A DNA stretch of 64,000 bases from Daphnia carinata (taxonomy: Eukaryota; Arthropoda; Branchiopoda; Diplostraca; Daphniidae). The DNA is taken from positions 7,376,971-7,440,970 of the forward strand of contig NC_081333.1 of the NCBI RefSeq assembly GCF_022539665.2, read 5' to 3'. Shown one piece after another: positions 57,788 through 64,000 of this stretch. Numbering within the stretch: the first letter of the stretch is position 1; each line of letters starts with the position of its first letter. The notes beneath the pieces were generated by a model, which was given only the letters and a program-made list of their open reading frames with translations, searched no databases and was not told where the DNA came from. The position numbers and the translations under genes were made by a program.

Positions 57788-60700
57788 TTATCTAGGAGAG
57801 TAATCGTAAGGATTTTGGACCGTTCGGGAGTAGAAAGGCGCATTGGGGAAGGGATTCTGGTGCGGATGATGATACGGAGGCTGGTAGACGGAAGCGGCGG
57901 ATGCCGTGCGACCGTAAGGCGAGCTGGTCCGCATTTTTCCGGCGGCCGCCGCGTAGTTGTAGGCGTTGTAGATAGGCCCGTACTGGCAAACGTCGGCTGT
58001 GTAAGGCTGTGACATTTGAGCGGGCAAAGTCGGCGAAATCGGCGACAATTGAGAACTGGACACGATCGGCGTGACGGGAGCGATGGAACCCGTTGACGAT
58101 GACATAATGGCTGAAGTCGCTGCTACGCTGCTACCCAAACTGTTGAATGTGCTGCTGTGTTGTGGAGATGATCCCGTGTTGGTCGTGAAGCCCCGTTGGA
58201 CGTTAAACGAACATTGCTGGCCGCCCGACGTCGTTGTCATGATGGCCGGACTGATGGCAGTTGAAACGAGACCGATATTGTTGTTGTTGTTGGCTGATGA
58301 TGACGACATCGACGGACTCACTGACTCTTCATCTGACAATTGCATAGTTTTATTTAACGTGGTAGCCATACACTACTCATTTCAAAAACTTCCAAGTCTA
58401 TAAAGAATCAAATATGGTGGGTTGGTTGGACATAAATCGCGATGACTATAATGAGCTATTTTGCTCCGTGTCATTTTCTTTTTCCCCTTTCGTTTTGTTT
58501 TTTATTTGGTAGTTGGAAATGTTTTGTAAGGAGGACGGTCGTTTAAGATAAAAGATGGCTCTATAACTTATAAGAGATGGGATGCAGTTTTGACATTTCC
58601 CGGAGTTCTAACGTCGTGTAGGGGGGGAATGCGTGGAACGCGAGTTGCTATTACGCTGGGCCGGAAAACAACACAGTGGGTACCACATATGTTTCCCTCT
58701 GTCTTTTTTAGGCACTCCCCTCCCCACACACACACGGGAGTGAACATATCGATTGACGACCTCCGACGGTGTTTTGACCTCTGAACTTTTACCAGGAAGG
58801 ATCGTCATATGCGCCGAAGCGTGCGGGAATGCGCAAAAACCAAAAAATATTTTTCTTGCTATTTCTTTATACGATAGTAGCGATATTGAATTCTAAAGCT
58901 ATAAATAAAAAGTTAATTTCAGTTTTTTTTTCTTGTTCATTTTTAGGGCAATCAGTCACGGAGAAAAGTAGGGCAGACGTCAGTGAAAAGTGATCGAGAT
59001 GGAAGAAGTGGAGCGTTAGGGAGTGCTGATTGAAGGAGCCCATGTGATGGATTCCGATCATCGCTCATCCCGACGGCTTCTTCGTGTCAAGGCTTGCTGC
59101 CGTTTCGATAAGAAGATGGCCGCTTGACCCCGATGTTGCCCTCTTTCCCCGCCATTTGAGACGAGCGTTTCGCTACTTCCCACCCAGGAGTATAAAAATT
59201 CAAGACGAAGTCCAGTTGGAAATTGCAGCCACCCAAAGGTCAAGTAGCAACCAATTGCAACCGTAGAATTATTAGTTTTACGATGTCGTGATTTGACACG
59301 AGCGCAACATCATTTCCCGTCCGATTTGTTTGTATTTTTCTTTGAAAATCTTTCTTAAACTACATTAGTGGCATCAAATGAAATCCATATTGATGGATTG
59401 TAAAATCAACATGGTGCGAACAAGACGAGAACCGGTCGCTATTTCGTTAAAATAACAGAAAAAAACTGAAGTTGTAGATGTAAAAAAAAAAAGATTTTCT
59501 CTGCCTTTCAGCCTAAAAACAACTCGGGTACTGGAACGAAACGGAGCGTCAGACACATGGGTAATGAGCCATGTGACGGGGTCGTCTCTTTTCACACCTC
59601 TAGAAAAGATCCGGCGTATTTACGTAATGGCCTCTCTTTTAAATTATTTTTTTGTTTTGGGGGGGTTCTTTTTTTTTTTTTCGTAGCCGAAAATGACACG
59701 TTCCAGGAAGGACGAGCTGACCCAAACTCGCTTTCTTTTAGGGGAATGATGACCATTCATTAAGAAGATGTCGTAGTCAGTTCAGCACCCACTACTGTTT
59801 TCTTCCCGTCATTTAGCTTAATGATTCTAAGAATTCAAACTGATGACCATTCTTTGTTTTCATTAGACATTATCCGTTCCATTTGGATGAATTCGAATCT
59901 CATCTTTTCGTATTTGCCAACTGATTTTAAATTGTACTATTATGTACTGCTGTCGAAATTCTATGAATGGAAAAAGGGGAGCACGTAAGCGTCGCGTTAC
60001 ACATACGTCACTTTCGTTTTCTTCCTCCCACATGCCCATCCCGCCTACTGCGCTACCGCTCGTTTATTTCGTCAAAACCATCCATCATCGTCAGACTAAT
60101 TCATCTATTGTAACAGCGGGCCATATCGTTGCAGGACGACTGGAACTCTCCCCCCTCCCTCCCATGAGCCCGAAAAGAAATAGGACTGAAAACATACCTT
60201 TGGATTCCTTGTGATGGAACGTCGGGGATGAATAGACACCCGACGGTGAAGAGCCCGGGAAACGTGATGATGAAGACGACGAGGACGATCCGGCCACCAA
60301 AGATGATGAGGTCGTTGTAGATGTTGTAACCGTCGTGGCGCTTCGGCTGCTGTTACTACCCGACGGGCGGCTACTATTGGCACTAGACACATTCGACGGC
60401 ATATGATTTAGCACATCGACCACGCAATCATCGGGATCGCAATCACGAAATCCTTTGGCGAATGGATTACTGGCTATCTTCAATTGGGTAATCTAATTAC
60501 AAAAATGACGTTTTAATTTTTTTTTTTTTAATCGATGGGATAAGTTGGTGAGGTGTTTACCCGATGATTCTGATAGGCAGTGACGGCAGTGAACTTTGTC
60601 TCTGGGAAGATGAACGTGCGAAAGTTCTCGGTCTGCGACGCGTCTTCTGTCCGCTGGTTGATGTAGACGACGTGGAAACGCGGCTGGTAGCGATGCATGG

Positions 60701-62227
60701 AATTCAATATGATCTGTATCGTTGGAAGATGGGTGAAGGCATGTAAGAAAAACAAATACAACAACAAGAGAAAAGAGAGAGTCGTGTGATGCACTGGCAT
60801 CTTAGCGTGTTGCACGCCATTTGGAACAAGAGCCACAAGAGAGTTGCTGATGGCCATCTAATGACTTTGGCAGCTGTACGTAGTTAGGCTTTTCCAAGCA
60901 TTTTCTAGATCCCAATTCCTTTTTTTTTTTTCTTTTTCCTGCTTGTGTACACTGTTGACCTTTTTGGTCTGACCCTCTCTCTCTCATCATCGACTAGAGA
61001 CAGGCTGTAGCCATCAGTAGCCAAAACAAGGCAACATCTCATCTTCCCAGAGCTTGATGATGATGATGATCGTCCCAAAGAAGCAAACGAGAACTTACGT
61101 GTCCGTTGTCATCCAGCTGGTTGTTGGTTAACTTGAGTTTGTCGAACGAAACGACTTGCTTGGTCCACTGCGAACCTTTGGCCGGTGAGTCTGGATGAAC
61201 GTGAATCCTCGGCGGAGAGTTGGGATCCGATTTGCCCGCAACTACCCAGCTTGAACTGCAATCCCATCAAAAAACAATTCCCATTTTTTTAAAAACTGTT
61301 TTGAAAAAAAAAAGAAAACACCGTTTTCCACTACCTGTGAAAAGCGTAGCGATATCGCTTGTCATCCACTGGCACAAAGTCCATCATGAGCATGTAATCC
61401 GAATTGGCGTCCAGTCCGAAAAGGCGCACCTGGAGCGTCGGAAACATCCGCCTAGATGTTGCAACGATCATCACGTAAAGTTTCATTTAATCTCTGTAAT
61501 ATTTCCTTTTTTCCCTCTTTAATTATTTGATCTTTTACTGACCTGCCAGCTTTGGTGACAATCATTTCGGTGCCCAATTCGTTGAATTCGTCCCACAGAG
61601 CCTTCATCTCCAGGCTGGCGTTAACTCCGGTCAGTTTGGCGTGAAGCGGTTTCTTTGTTTCCTGCTCCAAGTCTGGAAAAAAAAAATACGGTTTGCCCAG
61701 AAACAATAAGATTTCATTTCTTTTCATGCTCTTTGCTCTCTGTAGACTTACTCGGACTAGGGCTAGACTGGCCCCTCTGCCTGCTGGATCGTTCCTCCTT
61801 CGTCAAGGTGGACAAATCGTTGGTATGATTCCCGCTACCCATCGGCGATAATCCCGAAGATTGGCCGTTATGATGTGGAGTTGAAGGTGTAGGAGAAACC
61901 GAAGATTTATCGCAACTCTCCTGTTGCATCATCGCCGGTGGACCGATGCCTTGTTGGTGCGATTCTGATCGGTAAAATTGATGTTGCTCCTGGCCGCCGG
62001 CGGTGAGTAGACAAGCTGAATAGACAAATCAAAGTGTTACATTGTCTTCTTATCAAATATTTGTAATGTAAGAAGAAGGTTTGTTTGTTTATACCTTCCA
62101 TGGCTCGCATTGGAGTACTAAAACTAGCGCTGTGATGATGGAGTGAAGCCGGACTGTTCCAATCGTTCCAGCAATCAGTTTGCTGTACTTGCTCGTGGCT
62201 ACGTGTACTTGTCGTCGAAGCCATCAT
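57788..62227 (-). CDS. org-1: T-box transcription factor, TBX1/org-1 family
   Basis: Eight minus-strand exons: 62227-62095, 62015-61752, 61672-61543, 61451-61335, 61255-61099, 60713-60561, 60492-60198, 58332-57788; 1794 nt, 597 aa. The T-box spans about residues 148-345: [56 protein letters not shown]. It closes with [20 protein letters not shown], which is diagnostic of TBX1/10/org-1. The N terminus holds [10 protein letters not shown], like the F-S-T-V-T-R-D-M-E-A of vertebrate TBX1. Flanks are Ser/Thr/Asn-rich and disordered. Org-1 binds T-site DNA and specifies visceral and alary muscle in flies; TBX1 patterns the pharynx. The ATG at 62227 follows an acceptor-like TCACAG, so a 5' exon is likely. 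The last intron is 1.9 kb. Confidence 0.94.
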
Positions 62228-64000
62228 GTGTGCCACTGTGATTTAAAAAAAAAAGCCCAAACACTGCGTGAAAATCAACGGCCGCCGCACCAAAAGTAAA
62301 CTAGCGACACTGTCCGACTCGGATGGCGATTGTTAAAAACGGATCGTTGTCACTTGAAGTATTTAACAAAGTGTCTAAATCTCCTTTTTTTTGTGTGCGT
62401 AAACTGTCACGATATGTGGCGATGGACGTAGTCAAGGATCAAACGAGAGATTTGGACTGCGCACTGAGATGGACTAGGCTGGTATATCGTTGGTCGAAGA
62501 AGATGAAGACCAAGACGAAGACGAGAGGAGACTCATCAACGTTGTCTATTCAACTGAGAAGTGGATATCCCCCTCCTTTCACGGAAAGTAAAGTCAAAGA
62601 AGGAGGAGCAGGACGAGAATAAAAAAGAGGATTTTCCCTTTGGGTCGTCTGTCTGGGCAACGGGCCGCTTCATCACCGCCCACGCAGCAGCTGATCTCTG
62701 TACACTCGTAACACGGGGAGCAAAAGCTATCGCTCCGCCTACTCTACTTTTCCCTCCTCCTCTTCTTTATTGACTCATTCCTTTCTGGCTCTGATTGCTT
62801 CATCCAATTGAATTCTGTTTAACTCTGATGATGCGGTTTGTTGACGTGGAATGCCCGCTTTCGTCGCGTCCATCGTTTTTGGTTTCACCCAATCTTCTTC
62901 CTTTTTCTTTTTTGTTTCCTCAGCTACACGAAAAAAGCCAAACAGTCTTTTCGTTAATTCAATCATTAGCGCTTGATTATCACTCTAGTCAACGTCGGCT
63001 GCTGATAGAGTTGTATGCGTTTACCGCGCGTGTTCTTCTCCTTTAGATGTTCTTCACGCGAGCGATGATGTCATCTTCGATCATCGCACGGGAGCAGCAC
63101 GAGTTGGCATCGTAAAATCCATTTGTTTCGACAAATGTGTCAACTAATACGGTGGCTCTTTGCCGACATTTCAAATTGCATGAAGTTCCCCGATGACCTC
63201 CCCCCGCCGGCAGCCTTCCTGACCCGCACCTGGCATCCATGAACCTACAGGCCGAACGCAGTTAAGAAACCATTTAAGGTCGAAATGCTTATTACGTGAT
63301 TGATGATAGAAATTCTACATTTTTCGTTTTCAGACAAAAATACTTCACGCTGCGCTTTACTGTTAAAATGGGAAACTACCGGAAATGCAATAGGACGATG
63401 TACGTGCATTTGTACTGACCCGCCTGCAAACGCTTGTGGAAAAGGTAAAACTAGTTTGATTTACTTACACTTTCAGTGGCTTTTCTTGTCCGAGTTCTTT
63501 TTTTTTTAAATTTAACTAATTGAACATCCATGAGTAATGGATCTTCCTTGGACTCCTGGTTTTGAGGTGGCATTCTAATTCATTTCGGTTAAATGCAAGG
63601 AATTTTATTTTTAGCTTTCTTTGATTGGAAGGAGGTATGAAACATTTTTTCCAATGCCATGATTGAACGCTCGCCGATTCCTTGTGCTTTTTTTTATTCG
63701 TGGAATAGTAAAATGCAAAGTTAAAGTCTTCGTAGCGTGACACACCGTGCCCTTAACGTTTTCGGTTTCACCGCTGGACGCCGACATTCGGGTGTGATAG
63801 CTAGGACCAGTATTTCTTTTCTAATGAAATTTGGTTCATTTGATCTAACGTTGTATATGTTTCCCTGCTATCAAATCACTCGACATCTTATTAGATTCCT
63901 AAATCGGAAAAATCTCATTTAAGTTGGGAAACTTCTTTTTGGCAAACCGCTCGTTTACTCTTCTCGAAAGCCGTGTAGATGGCTCTTCTAAGAAATGAAA
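62228..64000. other. 5' flank of org-1
   Basis: Upstream of the first ATG of org-1. I expect a 5' UTR exon or promoter but cannot locate it. A minus-strand frame of 65 codons with eight cysteines or so (63240-63043) has an ATG start but matches nothing I know. No TATA box at a convincing spacing was identified. Confidence 0.45.

Noticed and set aside
57752-58403. Plus-strand frames of 86 and 110 codons
   Set aside because: They are the complement of the last org-1 exon, open because of its repetitive Ser/Asn/Ala codons.

Overview
The window is nuclear DNA of an arthropod, most likely a branchiopod crustacean close to Daphnia. The reasons are inferential. All recognisable genes are split by GT-AG introns, many only about 65-95 bp long. 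The non-coding DNA is full of homopolymer and dinucleotide tracts. The gene set is metazoan (NELL, Ly6, XBP1, GRK2/3-type kinase, TBX1/org-1), with arthropod-like features such as a 23-nt XBP1 intron. No prokaryotic operon, CRISPR array, virus, transposase or convincing tRNA was seen.

Layout. 1-12,026 (minus): a NELL1/NELL2-type secreted protein, 15 coding exons, 1121 aa, with an unusually long C-terminal tail. About 12.0-21.8 kb: gene-poor DNA dominated by simple repeats. 21,780-22,388 (minus): a three-exon GPI-anchored Ly6-like protein. 26,024-27,600 (plus): a four-exon acidic prothymosin-alpha-like nuclear protein. 28,897-31,985 (plus): an eight-exon, 876-aa protein with a C-terminal DUF4211 (CCDC82-like) domain. 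32,314-33,552 (minus): XBP1, convergent with the previous gene, with its IRE1-cleaved 23-nt intron, two overlapping C-terminal reading frames and a palindromic ATF/CRE-type promoter element. About 33.8-40.1 kb: no gene recognised. 40,128-50,357 (plus): a GRK2/3 (beta-adrenergic receptor kinase, Gprk1) orthologue, 15 coding exons, 696 aa. 50.4-57.8 kb: no gene recognised. 57,788-62,227 (minus): a TBX1/org-1 T-box transcription factor, 8 coding exons, 597 aa. 62.2-64 kb: its upstream flank.

The genes are functionally independent neighbours (extracellular signalling, ER-stress response, receptor desensitisation, mesoderm patterning). They do not form a cluster or a new system. All exon models were assembled by hand from frame continuity, splice consensus and remembered family patterns. 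Every model sums to a whole number of codons, but none was tested against transcripts. UTRs and transcription starts are mostly undefined. The best second-look items are the XBP1 dual-coding segment with its two IRE1 stem-loops, the XBP1 promoter palindrome, a symmetric cassette-like EGF exon with a poor acceptor in NELL, a weak GRK donor whose retention would remove the PH domain, a degenerate internal repeat in the DUF4211 protein, and a perfect 12-bp inverted repeat in a NELL intron.
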